Positions 48,941-58,944 of a DNA stretch of 64,000 nucleotides are shown here, piece by piece (position 1 is the stretch's first letter; each line of letters begins with the position of its first letter). The stretch spans positions 744,001 to 808,000 of the forward strand of contig NZ_CP063373.1 in the NCBI RefSeq assembly GCF_015160855.1. The letters are read 5' to 3'. The position numbers were made by a program, and so were the translations under genes. Source of the stretch: Streptomyces ferrugineus (lineage in GTDB: Bacteria; Actinomycetota; Actinomycetes; Streptomycetales; Streptomycetaceae). The notes beneath the pieces are model-generated. The model saw only the letters and a list, made by a program, of their open reading frames with translations. It was not told where the DNA came from and ran no database searches.

Positions 48941-49615
48941 TCAGGCCGCGTAGGGCTCGCCCAGGTCCCACGCCTGGTACATCGCCTCCGCGAACGCCTC
49001 CGCGATCCTGTGCTCGCCGCTCGCGTTCGGATGGGTGCCGTCGTAGGTGTCGAGATGGATGTCGTACGACGGTGGCGGCGACGCCAGGAGCAGGGGTGAG
49101 CGGGGCTCGTCCAGGTCCGCGACCGCCTTCGCCAGCAGTTCGTTGAAGCGGGCGACCTCGGCGGCGAAGGGCGCGTCCGACTCGGCGCGCACGTTCGGGA
49201 CGACGGGGAGGACGACCATGCGGACGCGTGGGTTCGCCGCGCGGGCCTCGGCGACGAACTCCCGCACGTTCCCCGCCGTCTGCTCGGCGTTCGTGTAGAA
49301 GCCCAGGTCGATCAGGCCCAGCGACACCAGCAGCACGTCCGCCCGGCACGACCGCACCGCCTCGCCGATGAGCGGCGCCATGTGCAGCCAGCCCTCGCCC
49401 CAGCCGGCCAGATGGGCGCGGGGGAAGGCGGGGTCGGCGTACTCGTACGACGTGGGTGCGTCGGTCGCCTTGTCGTACAGCGTCTCGCGCGGGCCGACGA
49501 GCGCGAAGGGGCCGCCGTACGTCTCACGCAGGTGCCGCCACATGCGGTAGCGCCATGTGTGTTCGCCGGCGCTGCCGATGGTCATGGAGTCGCCGACGGG
49601 CATGAACCTGAGCAT
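48941..49615 (-). CDS. SGNH/GDSL-type hydrolase
   Basis: A 224-residue esterase of the SGNH superfamily. The catalytic Ser is in MPVGDSMTIGS near residue 10, the Gly and Asn blocks are VLLVSLGLIDLGFYTNAE and VLPVVPNVR, and the Asp-His dyad is in YDGTHPNASGEHRIAEAF. With the ATG at 49615 there is no signal peptide. The longer in-frame reading starting upstream adds no recognisable export signal. The WYRM... residue pattern WRYRMWRHLRE resembles secreted lipases, so the export status is uncertain. Convergent with the DHFR-family gene. Confidence 0.85.
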   Translation of the reverse strand: MLRFMPVGDSMTIGSAGEHTWRYRMWRHLRETYGGPFALVGPRETLYDKATDAPTSYEYADPAFPRAHLAGWGEGWLHMAPLIGEAVRSCRADVLLVSLGLIDLGFYTNAEQTAGNVREFVAEARAANPRVRMVVLPVVPNVRAESDAPFAAEVARFNELLAKAVADLDEPRSPLLLASPPPSYDIHLDTYDGTHPNASGEHRIAEAFAEAMYQAWDLGEPYAA

Positions 49616-49769
49616 CCGCTCATGATGGACGATCGCTACCGGGCGGTAGGGGCGGGAGGGGTGTGAAGCGCGCCACGCTCCGAGAGGTCCACCCGCTCCG
49701 AGGGGCCGCCTCGCCGCCCGCCTCGCCGCCGAACCGCCGAATCGCCGGGCCGGATGGCAGTCTTGGGTC

Positions 49770-50744
49770 ATGCGTCGACCGTTCGCCCTTATCGCCGGGA
49801 TCCTGCTCGTGGGCACCTGTGCCCTGCCCGCCTCCGCCGCCGACGGCGACGAGGGCTTCACGATCAAGGACCCGCGCATCACGGAGTCCAGCGGCCTCGC
49901 CGCCTCACGTCAGCACCCGGGCATCTACTGGACGCACAACGACCAGGACAAGGGCGCCTACCTCTACGCCGTGGACAGCGGCACCGGCGAGACGGTCGCG
50001 ACGATCACCATGACGGGCGTCGGCACCCCGCGGGACGTAGAGGCGATCTCCATGGGCCCGAACAACGAGCTGTGGGTCGGCGACATAGGCGACAACGACG
50101 GTGTGCAGTGGCCGTATGTGTGGATCTACCGCCTCCCCGAGCCCAAGAACCTCAAGGACCAGACGATCCGGGCCACGCAGTACGTGGTGAAGTACTCCGA
50201 CGGCACCCGCGACGCCGAGTCGATGGCCGTGCACCCCAAGACCGGCCGGGTGTACCTCATCGACAAGCAGGAGGAGGGCGGCCACCTGTACGAGGGACCG
50301 GCCGAGCTCTCCCCCTCGGGCACCAACGTCTTCAAGCCCACGGTCCCCGTCGACCTGTGGGCCACCGACGCCGCCTTCTCCCCGGACGGCGACACGCTCG
50401 CCGTACGCGGCTACCTCGGCGGCATCGCGTACGACTGGAACGGCGGCGAACTCAAGCGCCTGGAGCGCATCAGCGTGACCCTCGGCACCCAGGGCGAGTC
50501 CGCCACCTACACCCCCGACGGCACCAAACTCCTGCTCGGCAGCGAGGGCGCCGACAGCGAGGTGGTGGCCAACGACGCCCCCGGCGCCGCGGGATCCTCC
50601 GACTCCTCCTCCGGCAACGGCAGTTCGGCCTCCTCCGACGACGACGACAACGGCCCCGCCGGCGACCTCAAGGTCGGCGCCGTGGCCGTGGTCGTCGCGT
50701 GCGTCGTCCTGTTCGGTCTGCGGCGGCTGTTCCGGCGGGGGTGA
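49770..50744 (+). CDS. Secreted, membrane-anchored beta-propeller protein
   Basis: A 324-residue type I membrane protein: signal peptide RRPFALIAGILLVGTCALPA with AxA site before ADGDEG; the ectodomain (residues about 28-265) has repeated beta-propeller-like blades (GIYWTHNDQDKGAYLYAVD, ELWVGDIGDNDG, RVYLIDKQEEGGHLY, DAAFSPDGDTLAVRG, SATYTPDGTKLLLG); then a Ser/Asp-rich linker and a C-terminal helix (VGAVAVVVACVVLFGL) ending RRLFRRG in the cytosol. An extracellular binding or sensing role is likely but unproven. ATG 49770. Confidence 0.82.
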   Translation: MRRPFALIAGILLVGTCALPASAADGDEGFTIKDPRITESSGLAASRQHPGIYWTHNDQDKGAYLYAVDSGTGETVATITMTGVGTPRDVEAISMGPNNELWVGDIGDNDGVQWPYVWIYRLPEPKNLKDQTIRATQYVVKYSDGTRDAESMAVHPKTGRVYLIDKQEEGGHLYEGPAELSPSGTNVFKPTVPVDLWATDAAFSPDGDTLAVRGYLGGIAYDWNGGELKRLERISVTLGTQGESATYTPDGTKLLLGSEGADSEVVANDAPGAAGSSDSSSGNGSSASSDDDDNGPAGDLKVGAVAVVVACVVLFGLRRLFRRG

Positions 50745-50813
50745 GGGGGCGGGCCCTGATAGCTTCACCGGTGCCCAGGACGCGATCTTGCACGAAGGTT
50801 CAACCGTCTCCCC

Positions 50814-51440
50814 ATGGACAATCCACCCATAGCCCCCGAAGCCGCGCTGGTGCTCAGACACAACCGCACGCTGCTCCACCGGCACATAGCTACGCGCCTC
50901 ACGCTGGCCGTCGCCCTCTTCGCCGTGCCGTATGTGGCGCACCTGGTCGGTTATGACGCCGCCCTGCCCGCGTTCGCCGTCCCGGCCGGTTTCTTCGTGC
51001 TGATCTTTCTCCTGCTCCGGTTGCGCCACGGGGCGCGGCTCAAGGTGTGCGAGAAGGTACTGCGCACCTACCCCATGGAGTACCGCACGCGGGTGTCCAA
51101 GAAGGGCTCGGAGTGGAAGTACCTCGGGGATGTGCACACCGTCCGGCTCTCGGTGCGCGGGCAGCACGGTGCCCCTTCGCTGCGCGCGGTCAACGCCTCG
51201 ACGGTGCGCCGCTGGCCGGAGGAGGCCGAAGGGGGCGGCTGTTGGTTCGCCGGTGACCCGGCCTTCGGCGGCGTCATGATCGTGCCGGGGAGCAACGCCA
51301 TGCTCTTCGTGCAGCCCGCGCCCTGGGCGAAGTACGAGCAGGAGCGCGCGCAGGCCGGTCCGCAGCGCAGGGCGCTTGCCGAACAGGCCGGAATCTCCCG
51401 GCTGCTGGAGAAGGAACCGAACATCATGGTGGGCGGATGA
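50814..51440 (+). CDS. Two-helix membrane protein, uncharacterised
   Basis: A 208-residue protein with two transmembrane helices between residues 28 and 72 (TLAVALFAVPYVAHLVGY, AFAVPAGFFVLIFLLLRL) and a cytosolic C-terminal domain of about 130 residues (PMEYRTRVSKKGSEWKYLGD ...) with no motif I can name. ATG 50814. Its stop overlaps the start of the next gene by four bases, so the two are coupled. Confidence 0.75.
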   Translation: MDNPPIAPEAALVLRHNRTLLHRHIATRLTLAVALFAVPYVAHLVGYDAALPAFAVPAGFFVLIFLLLRLRHGARLKVCEKVLRTYPMEYRTRVSKKGSEWKYLGDVHTVRLSVRGQHGAPSLRAVNASTVRRWPEEAEGGGCWFAGDPAFGGVMIVPGSNAMLFVQPAPWAKYEQERAQAGPQRRALAEQAGISRLLEKEPNIMVGG

Positions 51441-51988
51441 AGCGCGTCCTCGGGTGGGTGTGCGGTGTCGCTCTCGCCCTCGTCGGCACGTTCTGGCTCG
51501 TCACCGCCACCGCCGACCTCGCGCTGTCGGCCGGGATCTACGGCACAGCGGGCACGTACAAGGTGGAGCGCTGCTACGACACCGACCTCAGCGGCAAGAA
51601 CTCCGACTACGACTGCCACGGGAACTTCACGCCGGACGGCGGCACCGCTGCCGGCGCGGAATACGTGCGCCTGGAGAGCACCGGACACGACTACCCCGAC
51701 GGCTACGAGTTCGACGCACGGCAGGGCATCGAGCCGGACACGGTTCAGCGGTTCGGGTTCTGGGGCGTCGTGGGTGAGCTCTGGCAGGTCGCGGTCTGTG
51801 TGGTGGTCCTCGCGGTTCTCGCGTACCAGGCGATCAAGCCGCGCGGCCAGGCCGCCCGCCGCGAGTCCCACCGCCGGGAGCCGTCCCGGCGCCAGAAGGT
51901 GGCCGACCGAGTGGGCTACGCCGTCGTGGTCGCCCTCCCCGTGGCCGTCCTGAGCTGGATCGCCATGGTCGCCGAGCCGATGCCCTAG
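51437..51988 (+). CDS. Membrane protein, uncharacterised, three predicted helices
   Basis: A 183-residue protein coupled to the preceding gene (ATGA overlap). It has an N-terminal helix (VCGVALALVGTFWLVTAT), an extracellular loop with two cysteines (ERCYDTDLSG, DYDCHGNFT) that may form a disulfide, and two further C-terminal helices (LWQVAVCVVVLAVLAYQA and VGYAVVVALPVAVLSWIA). The pair may form a membrane complex. Function unknown. Confidence 0.75.
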   Translation: MKRVLGWVCGVALALVGTFWLVTATADLALSAGIYGTAGTYKVERCYDTDLSGKNSDYDCHGNFTPDGGTAAGAEYVRLESTGHDYPDGYEFDARQGIEPDTVQRFGFWGVVGELWQVAVCVVVLAVLAYQAIKPRGQAARRESHRREPSRRQKVADRVGYAVVVALPVAVLSWIAMVAEPMP

Positions 51989-52422
51989 CCCACTTGGCCC
52001 TGTCCCTGAGCAGGACCCTCCAGCGGCCGTACCTCGTAGTGCAGCGTCGGTGTCCCCATCAGCCGGTGTGTCAGCGGCACCACCACGCCCTGCAGGACGG
52101 GGTGCTTGTGGCGCAGGAGCTTCGCCGCGTGCTGGTCCTCCGCGCTGCCGGGGGCCAGCAGGCGGGCCCGGGCGTGGATCTCCGGGCCGGTGGGGCGGCC
52201 GCGGAAGGTGGCGGGGGCGACCTCGATCTCGGGGTCGCGGCGGAGGCGTTTGACCTTGCCCGCCTTGCCCGGGGTGCGGAAGTACGCGTGGTCGCCGTCG
52301 ACGGCGATGTTCACGGGGGTGCCGACGCCCGTGCCGTCCCTGCGGTGGCTGGTGAGCAGGACGGCCCACTGCTTGACGAAGCGGGCTAGCTCGGGGGCGG
52401 GCTCTGTGCGCGGAGTGTCCAT
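51985..52422 (-). CDS. PPOX-class oxidoreductase
   Basis: A 145-residue split beta-barrel protein of the pyridoxamine phosphate oxidase-like/F420 PPOX superfamily: FVKQWAVLLTSHRRDGTGVG, TPVNIAVDGDHAYFRTPGKAGKVKRLRRD, and VAPATFRGRPTGPEIHARAR. The arginine-rich KRLRRD segment matches F420- or F390-binding members. Substrate unknown. ATG 52422. It overlaps the 3' end of the convergent membrane protein gene by four bases. Confidence 0.88.
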   Translation of the reverse strand: MDTPRTEPAPELARFVKQWAVLLTSHRRDGTGVGTPVNIAVDGDHAYFRTPGKAGKVKRLRRDPEIEVAPATFRGRPTGPEIHARARLLAPGSAEDQHAAKLLRHKHPVLQGVVVPLTHRLMGTPTLHYEVRPLEGPAQGQGQVG

Positions 52423-52453
52423 GTCTCCATGGAGGCACCGTCCGCCCCGCTTG

Positions 52454-53245
52454 TCATCCCTCCCCGCCGCGCTCCTTGGCCCGTCGGGCGGCGAAGACCT
52501 CCAGCCCGTCCAGGATCCGCTGCAACCCGAACTCGAAGTGGTCGAAGTCGGGACCCCAGGTGTTCTCGTCGAGGGAGGCCATCAGGGGGTAGCGCCCGGA
52601 CGCCAGGACCTTCTCCAGGACCGGGGCCTGCGCCGCCCAGAACTCCGTGTCCGTCAGGCCCGTCCGGCGCTCCGCCTCCCGCTGGTACAGCTGGGTGCGC
52701 GCCGCGCCGACCACATAGCCGTCGATCATGATGATCGCGGAGACCAGCTCGACGTCGCTCAGGCCCATCGGACGGATGAGTGAGAGCACCTTCTCCATGC
52801 CGTCCAGCGCGCTCGGACCGAGGATCGGGCGGGACTGGTTGACCTGGAGCAGCCAGGGGTGGCGGCGGTAGAGGTCGAGGCTCGCGCGGCCCATCGCCTC
52901 CAGCGCCGAGCGCCAGCCGCCGTCCCCGAGGTCGGCCGGGTTCTCGGAGGGGCGCTGCACGCGGTCCAGCATCAGGTCGAGCAACTCGGCCTTGCCCGGC
53001 AGATAGCGGTACAGCGACATCGTGCCGGTGCCCAGCTCGGCGGCGACCCGGCGCATGGACACCGACTCCAGGCCCTCGGCGTCCGCGACCCGGACGGCCG
53101 CCTCCACGATCTTGTCCAGGGTGAGCGTCGGCTTCGGCCCCCGGCTCGGCCGTCGGCCCGTGTCCCACAGCAGCTCCAGCGTGCGGACGATGTCGCCGCT
53201 GCCACTGGTCTCCGTACCGCCGGTGCCGCCCTTGCCGCTCGTCAT
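52454..53245 (-). CDS. TetR/AcrR family regulator with tetracycline-type C-terminal domain
   Basis: A 263-residue regulator. The TetR HTH spans about residues 40-90 (LTLDKIVEAAVRVADAEGLE, VSMRRVAAELGTGTMSLYRYL) and the rest is the TetR-like C-terminal ligand domain (RASLDLYRRHPWLLQVNQSRP). ATG 53245 follows GAGG. It is divergent from the DrrAB-type ABC exporter with paired symmetrical operators in between, so it should repress the exporter and respond to its substrate. Confidence 0.92.
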   Translation of the reverse strand: MTSGKGGTGGTETSGSGDIVRTLELLWDTGRRPSRGPKPTLTLDKIVEAAVRVADAEGLESVSMRRVAAELGTGTMSLYRYLPGKAELLDLMLDRVQRPSENPADLGDGGWRSALEAMGRASLDLYRRHPWLLQVNQSRPILGPSALDGMEKVLSLIRPMGLSDVELVSAIIMIDGYVVGAARTQLYQREAERRTGLTDTEFWAAQAPVLEKVLASGRYPLMASLDENTWGPDFDHFEFGLQRILDGLEVFAARRAKERGGEG

Positions 53246-53276
53246 GGGCCTCAGCTTAAGTCCTCGGGAAAAAACT

Positions 53277-53312
53277 GGGTACGGTGTACTCGCAATCGGG
53301 TACGCTGTACTC
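53277..53312. promoter_or_regulatory. Paired operators GGGTACGGTGTACTC and GGGTACGCTGTACTC
   Basis: Two 15-base near-identical copies (53277-53291, 53298-53312) contain the palindrome GTAC-N3-GTAC. They start exactly 21 bases apart, two helical turns, on one face of the DNA between the TetR gene (53245) and the ABC gene (53337). A cooperative pair of TetR dimers is the natural reading. Confidence 0.75.
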
Positions 53313-53336
53313 AGTTTATGGAGAGGGGGACCGTCC

Positions 53337-54332
53337 ATGGGTGACGACGGATACGGCGACGGATGCGCGGTACGGGCCGAGGGACTGGAGAAGCGCTACG
53401 GCGACAAGCGCGCGCTCGACGGCTTCGACCTGACCGTCCGCGAGGGCACGGTGCACGGCCTGCTCGGGCCGAACGGCGCGGGCAAGACCACCGCCGTACG
53501 CATCCTGTCCACGCTGATCAGGCTGGACGGCGGCCGCGCCACGGTGGCCGGCCTGGACGTGGCCCGGCAGTCGCGCGAGGTGCGCGCGCGGATCGGCCTC
53601 ACCGGGCAGTACGCCGCGGTGGACGAGGTGCTCACCGGCCGGCAGAACCTGGAGATGTTCGGCCGGCTCTTCCACCTCGGCGGCCGGCGGGCCAAGCTGC
53701 GCGCCATCGAGCTGCTGGAGCAGTTCGACCTGACCGACGCCGCGGACAAGGGAGTCGGCAAGTACAGCGGCGGCATGCGGCGCCGCCTCGACCTCGCCGC
53801 CTCGATGATCCTCGCCCCGGCCGTCCTCTTCCTGGACGAGCCGACGACGGGGCTCGACCCCCGCAGCAGGGGCGAAGTCTGGGAATCGGTACGGGCGTTG
53901 GTGGCGAGCGGCACGACCGTACTGCTGACGACCCAGTACCTGGAGGAGGCCGACAAGCTGGCCTCGCGCATCACCGTGATCGACCAGGGCCGGGCCATCG
54001 CCGACGACACCCCGGACGGGCTCAAGGGCCTCGTCGGCGGCGACCGTATCGAGGTCGTGGTCGCCGAGCGGTCCGACATCCCGCGCGTGGCGAAGGTCGT
54101 GGCCCGGGTCTCGGACGGCGAACCCGAGGCGGACGAGGAGGAGGCGCGGGTGCACGCCCCGGTCGTCGACCGGGTCTTCGCCCTGACGGAGGTCGCGCGC
54201 ACGCTCCAGGACGAGGGCGTCCAGGTCGAGGACATCGGGTTGCGCAGGCCGAGCCTCGACGACGTGTTCCTGCGCCTGACCGGACACCGCACCGAGAAGA
54301 CCGACCAGACCGAGAAGGGGGCCGTCGCATGA
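53337..54332 (+). CDS. DrrA-type ABC transporter ATPase
   Basis: A 331-residue ATP-binding subunit for drug export. Walker A GPNGAGKT is near residue 46, Q-loop near the [11 protein letters not shown] segment, ABC signature YSGGMRRR near residue 145, and Walker [13 protein letters not shown] near residue 165; the C-terminal regulatory extension ([20 protein letters not shown]) is typical of DrrA. It overlaps the permease gene by four bases (ATGA). A probable substrate is a hydrophobic drug; the adjacent TetR regulator fits an inducible exporter. ATG 53337. Confidence 0.93.
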   Translation: MGDDGYGDGCAVRAEGLEKRYGDKRALDGFDLTVREGTVHGLLGPNGAGKTTAVRILSTLIRLDGGRATVAGLDVARQSREVRARIGLTGQYAAVDEVLTGRQNLEMFGRLFHLGGRRAKLRAIELLEQFDLTDAADKGVGKYSGGMRRRLDLAASMILAPAVLFLDEPTTGLDPRSRGEVWESVRALVASGTTVLLTTQYLEEADKLASRITVIDQGRAIADDTPDGLKGLVGGDRIEVVVAERSDIPRVAKVVARVSDGEPEADEEEARVHAPVVDRVFALTEVARTLQDEGVQVEDIGLRRPSLDDVFLRLTGHRTEKTDQTEKGAVA

Positions 54333-55156
54333 CCGCCGTCGACCTGACCGTCCCGGCCGAGCGCAGCCGCCTGTACTGGACCCTCGCCGACGTCTGGAAC
54401 GTCGTCCGCCGCGGTCTGACCCACTACCAGCGCCAACCGGTCAACATCGCCTGGCAGCTGGGCTTCCCGATCCTGTCCGTCCTGCTCTACGGCTATGTCT
54501 TCGGCAGCGCCATGAAGGTGCCCGGCGGCGGGGACTACACGCCCTACCTGATGCCGGGCATGTTCGTGATGACGATGGCGTTCGGCTTCATCAACACCGC
54601 CACGCTCGTCGTCTACGACTCGACGAAGGGCGTCATCGACCGTTTCCGCTCCATGCCGATGGCCTCGTCCGCGGTGGTCGCCGGGCGCGGCATCACCGAT
54701 CTGCTCGCCGCCTGCGCGGAGTTGGCGATCATGATGCTGACCGCCCTCGCGATGGGCTGGCGGCCGGACGGCGGACTCGGCTTCCTCGGCGCCTTCGGTC
54801 TGCTGCTGTGGCTGCGGTTCGCGCTGATCTGGATCGGGGTGTGGCTGGGCCTGCTGGTCCCCAACCCGGAGGCCGCGGGCGGCCTGTTCGCCGTCGCCTT
54901 CCCACTCACGATGATCTCCAGCATCTTCGTCGCGCCGGTGCTGATGCCCGACTGGCTCGGCTGGGTGGCGGCCTGGAATCCGATCTCCTCCACGGCGGCG
55001 GCCACCCGCGAGCTGTTCGGAGTGCCGCCCGGGGCCCTGGCCGGGGACTCCTGGGTCGAGCAGCACGCACTGCTGATGGCGGGGGTGTGGCCGGTGATCC
55101 TGACGGCGATCTTCCTGCCGCTTGCGGTGCGCAGGTTCCAGAAGCTGAGCCGGTGA
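54329..55156 (+). CDS. DrrB-type ABC-2 permease
   Basis: A 275-residue membrane protein with six transmembrane helices of the ABC-2/DrrB type: the first is in [20 protein letters not shown], and the later ones in [20 protein letters not shown]. The conserved cytosolic [15 protein letters not shown] segment couples to the ATPase. It pairs with the preceding DrrA-type gene by ATGA overlap, making a complete homodimeric or heterodimeric drug exporter. The end of the gene is 117 bases upstream of the GH5 gene. Confidence 0.92.
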   Translation: MTAVDLTVPAERSRLYWTLADVWNVVRRGLTHYQRQPVNIAWQLGFPILSVLLYGYVFGSAMKVPGGGDYTPYLMPGMFVMTMAFGFINTATLVVYDSTKGVIDRFRSMPMASSAVVAGRGITDLLAACAELAIMMLTALAMGWRPDGGLGFLGAFGLLLWLRFALIWIGVWLGLLVPNPEAAGGLFAVAFPLTMISSIFVAPVLMPDWLGWVAAWNPISSTAAATRELFGVPPGALAGDSWVEQHALLMAGVWPVILTAIFLPLAVRRFQKLSR

Positions 55157-55195
55157 CGTCGTAAAGCCGCCGTAGTTCTTGACGTGTTCATGTGA

Positions 55196-56805
<1,610 letters not shown>

Positions 56806-56806
<1 letters not shown>

Positions 56807-56903
56807 GGGGTGTTTGGAAGGTCCAGTGCGGTGCCCGCGCCCGCCGCGGCGAGGGTGCGTGCCGGGCGTCGCGGGTGCCGTGCGGGACTCTCACAACACC
56901 CCC
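56806..56903. repeat. Inverted repeat GGGGGTGTT ... AACACCCCC in a convergent gap
   Basis: Perfect 9-base arms (56806-56814 and 56895-56903) are separated by 80 bases of GC-rich sequence between the stop codons of the cellulase and the FG-GAP protein. A long-range hairpin could serve as a bidirectional terminator. No gene lies between. Confidence 0.4.
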
Positions 56904-56940
56904 TGGTGCCGTGGTGGTGTCGGCCGGCCGTCTCCCGGGA

Positions 56941-58500
56941 TCAGTGCGCCAGCGCGATGCCGAAGGCGTCGCCGTCGCTGCCCGCGGTGAAACCGAGGTC
57001 GGCTTCGGCGAGGGCCGTGGCCGATTCCAGGGTGCCGGGCCTGACCTTGAGCACGGTGACCGTGCCGGCCGCGTTGCCCGGGGCGCCGACCAGCGGTTCG
57101 ACGCGGCCGTTGCCGTCGGTGTCCAGGGCGCCGACCGTCCAGCCGAAGTGGTCGGCGGCGGCCACGGCGCCCGGAACTCCCGCGGTGTCCTGGTCGATCC
57201 ACAGCACGCCCTTGGTGGTGATGCCGCCGGTGGCGTTGCCGAAGAGGATCATGGCGGCGCCGGAGCCGGTGGCCGAGCCGGCGGCCTCGTTGCGCATGCC
57301 GATGACGAGGTCGTCCACGCCGTCGCCGTCGAAGTCGCCCGCGGCGAGTGAGGAGGCGAAGGAGTCCTCGGACTCGGGTCCGCCGGAGACGCCGGGCGAG
57401 GACTGGTCGAAGAGCTTCACGCGGCTGGTGGCGGACAGTCCCTGGGAGCCGCCGTAGAGGACGGCGAGCCGTCCGGCGGCACCCTTGGCGCCGACCTGCT
57501 GGTCGGAGACGCCGACGGCGACGTCGGCGTATCCGTCGTCGTTGAAGTGGCCGACGGCCAGCGCGCTGCCCGCGAACTCGCCGATGCCGGTGACGTTTCC
57601 GGAGTCGACGTATCCGCCGGATGCAGGGGCTCCGCTCTTGATGGGCCCGTACAGAATGTGCAGTGAGCCGCGGTCCGAACTGCCCGAGATCTGTTCGCCG
57701 ATGGTGGCGGAGATCAGGTCGCCGACACCGTCGCCGTTGACGTCCGCGACGGCGAGCTGCTCGCCGAAGCGGTCCTCGGCCTCGGGGACGCCGGGGACGT
57801 TGGCGGTGGTCTGGTCGATCTGGACGGTGTCTGCGGCGTTGAGTCCGCTGGACGTGCCCAGCATGATCTTGACGGTGCCGGCGTTCGACGCGCCGTCGGC
57901 GCTGTCGAGGGGCTGGCCGACGGCGAGGTCGCAGTAGCCGTCGCCGTTGACATCGCCGGCGGCCAGCGAGTGGGCGAGGATCTCGTCCTTGGCGACGGAG
58001 CCGGGGTAGCCGGTGGTGTCCTCGGTGAAGACCTCGCTCGGCGAGTTGTAGATCCCGCCGGAGCTGCCGTAGTGCACGCTCAGCAGGCCGGCGCCCTCGG
58101 TGGTGCCGACGGCCTCCAGGGGGACGGAGACCGCCAGGTCGGCGTAGCCGTTGCTGTCGAAGTCGCAACTCGCCACCGACTGGCCGAAGCTGTCGTCCGC
58201 CTCCGGGTCGCCGGAGACGCCCGGGGACGCCTGGTCGATGCGGACCGCGCTGCTCGCCGGGCCGGTCGAGGTGCCGTTGGCGATGATGACCGATCCCGCG
58301 CGCGCGTGACCGCCGACGGTGTTCCCGGGCAGGCCGACGGTGAGGTCCGGCTTGCCGTCGCCGTTGAAGTCGTACGGCGCGGCAGCCCCGCCGGATCCGG
58401 CGACGAGCGCGACCGTGGCCGCCGCACCCGCGCACACGAGCAGGGCGACGGCCGTGTGCCATGCCCTGGGCCGACGTCTGGTTGCCTTCTCTTCGGCCAT
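56941..58500 (-). CDS. FG-GAP repeat (integrin-alpha-like) surface protein
   Basis: A 519-residue exported protein. A basic start (RRRPRAWHTAVALLVCAG) and a hydrophobic segment to residue 35 anchor or export it. The rest is a run of FG-GAP blades, each with a calcium-binding DxNGDGxxD loop (DFNGDGKPDL, DVNGDGYCDL, DVNGDGVGDL, DFDGDGVDDL) followed by a V-G-x-P-type strand, forming a seven-bladed propeller. These proteins bind ligands or matrix; no enzyme motif is visible. It is convergent with the cellulase gene. ATG 58500. Confidence 0.9.
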   Translation of the reverse strand: MAEEKATRRRPRAWHTAVALLVCAGAAATVALVAGSGGAAAPYDFNGDGKPDLTVGLPGNTVGGHARAGSVIIANGTSTGPASSAVRIDQASPGVSGDPEADDSFGQSVASCDFDSNGYADLAVSVPLEAVGTTEGAGLLSVHYGSSGGIYNSPSEVFTEDTTGYPGSVAKDEILAHSLAAGDVNGDGYCDLAVGQPLDSADGASNAGTVKIMLGTSSGLNAADTVQIDQTTANVPGVPEAEDRFGEQLAVADVNGDGVGDLISATIGEQISGSSDRGSLHILYGPIKSGAPASGGYVDSGNVTGIGEFAGSALAVGHFNDDGYADVAVGVSDQQVGAKGAAGRLAVLYGGSQGLSATSRVKLFDQSSPGVSGGPESEDSFASSLAAGDFDGDGVDDLVIGMRNEAAGSATGSGAAMILFGNATGGITTKGVLWIDQDTAGVPGAVAAADHFGWTVGALDTDGNGRVEPLVGAPGNAAGTVTVLKVRPGTLESATALAEADLGFTAGSDGDAFGIALAH

Positions 58501-58944
58501 GACTGCCCTTCACTTCTCTGCGGCCGTACGGGAGTCCCCGTGACGGGAAATCGCTGTGGAGACCCGTGACCGGAGGGTGCGGACCACTGTCACGGAGACC
58601 CGGCCGCGCGGTCGACGACGCAGGTTATCCCGGCTTTCATCTCGACTTGATCACGGCTGGAAGCATGCCGGACGAGCCGATCTGGTGCTGGCCGAAAACG
58701 TTTGTGCCTGATCAGAGGGGGCAGTCACCTGTCTGGAGATCCCGTGACCACCGTGTGCGGGGCGGACGTAGCGGGTGATCTCGTTATAAATCCGTTGTCA
58801 TGGGCATAGTCAGGGCGCTTCTGATCATCTACCGTGTACGCCGCTCGGGTGCGTCTGCCCTCCGGTACCGACCGCATCCGGCTCCCCTGCTCCCGGCCGA
58901 TCGTCTCCACGCGGGCGATCGGCCTTGTGGTTTGAAGGAGTGCC
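58501..58944. other. 444-base intergenic leader region
   Basis: No convincing gene is found between the FG-GAP and RHS starts. The stretch includes an AT-rich island (58786-58800, GTTATAAATCCGTTG region) likely to contain the RHS promoter and a stem-loop just before the RHS ribosome site. A 70-codon reading frame at 58566-58778 has no ribosome site or coding bias and is not called. Confidence 0.5.
58895..58924 (+). terminator. Stem-loop GGCCGATCG-N12-CGATCGGCC in the RHS leader
   Basis: A perfect 9-base-pair stem with a 12-base loop (58904-58915), followed by TTGTGGTTT. It ends ten bases before the GAAGGAG ribosome site of the RHS gene. It could be an attenuator or a structure that hides or insulates the start. 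Attenuation is an inference. Confidence 0.5.

Noticed and set aside
58566..58778. 70-codon frame upstream of the RHS gene
   Set aside because: No ribosome site, no coding bias and no recognisable sequence; likely chance.
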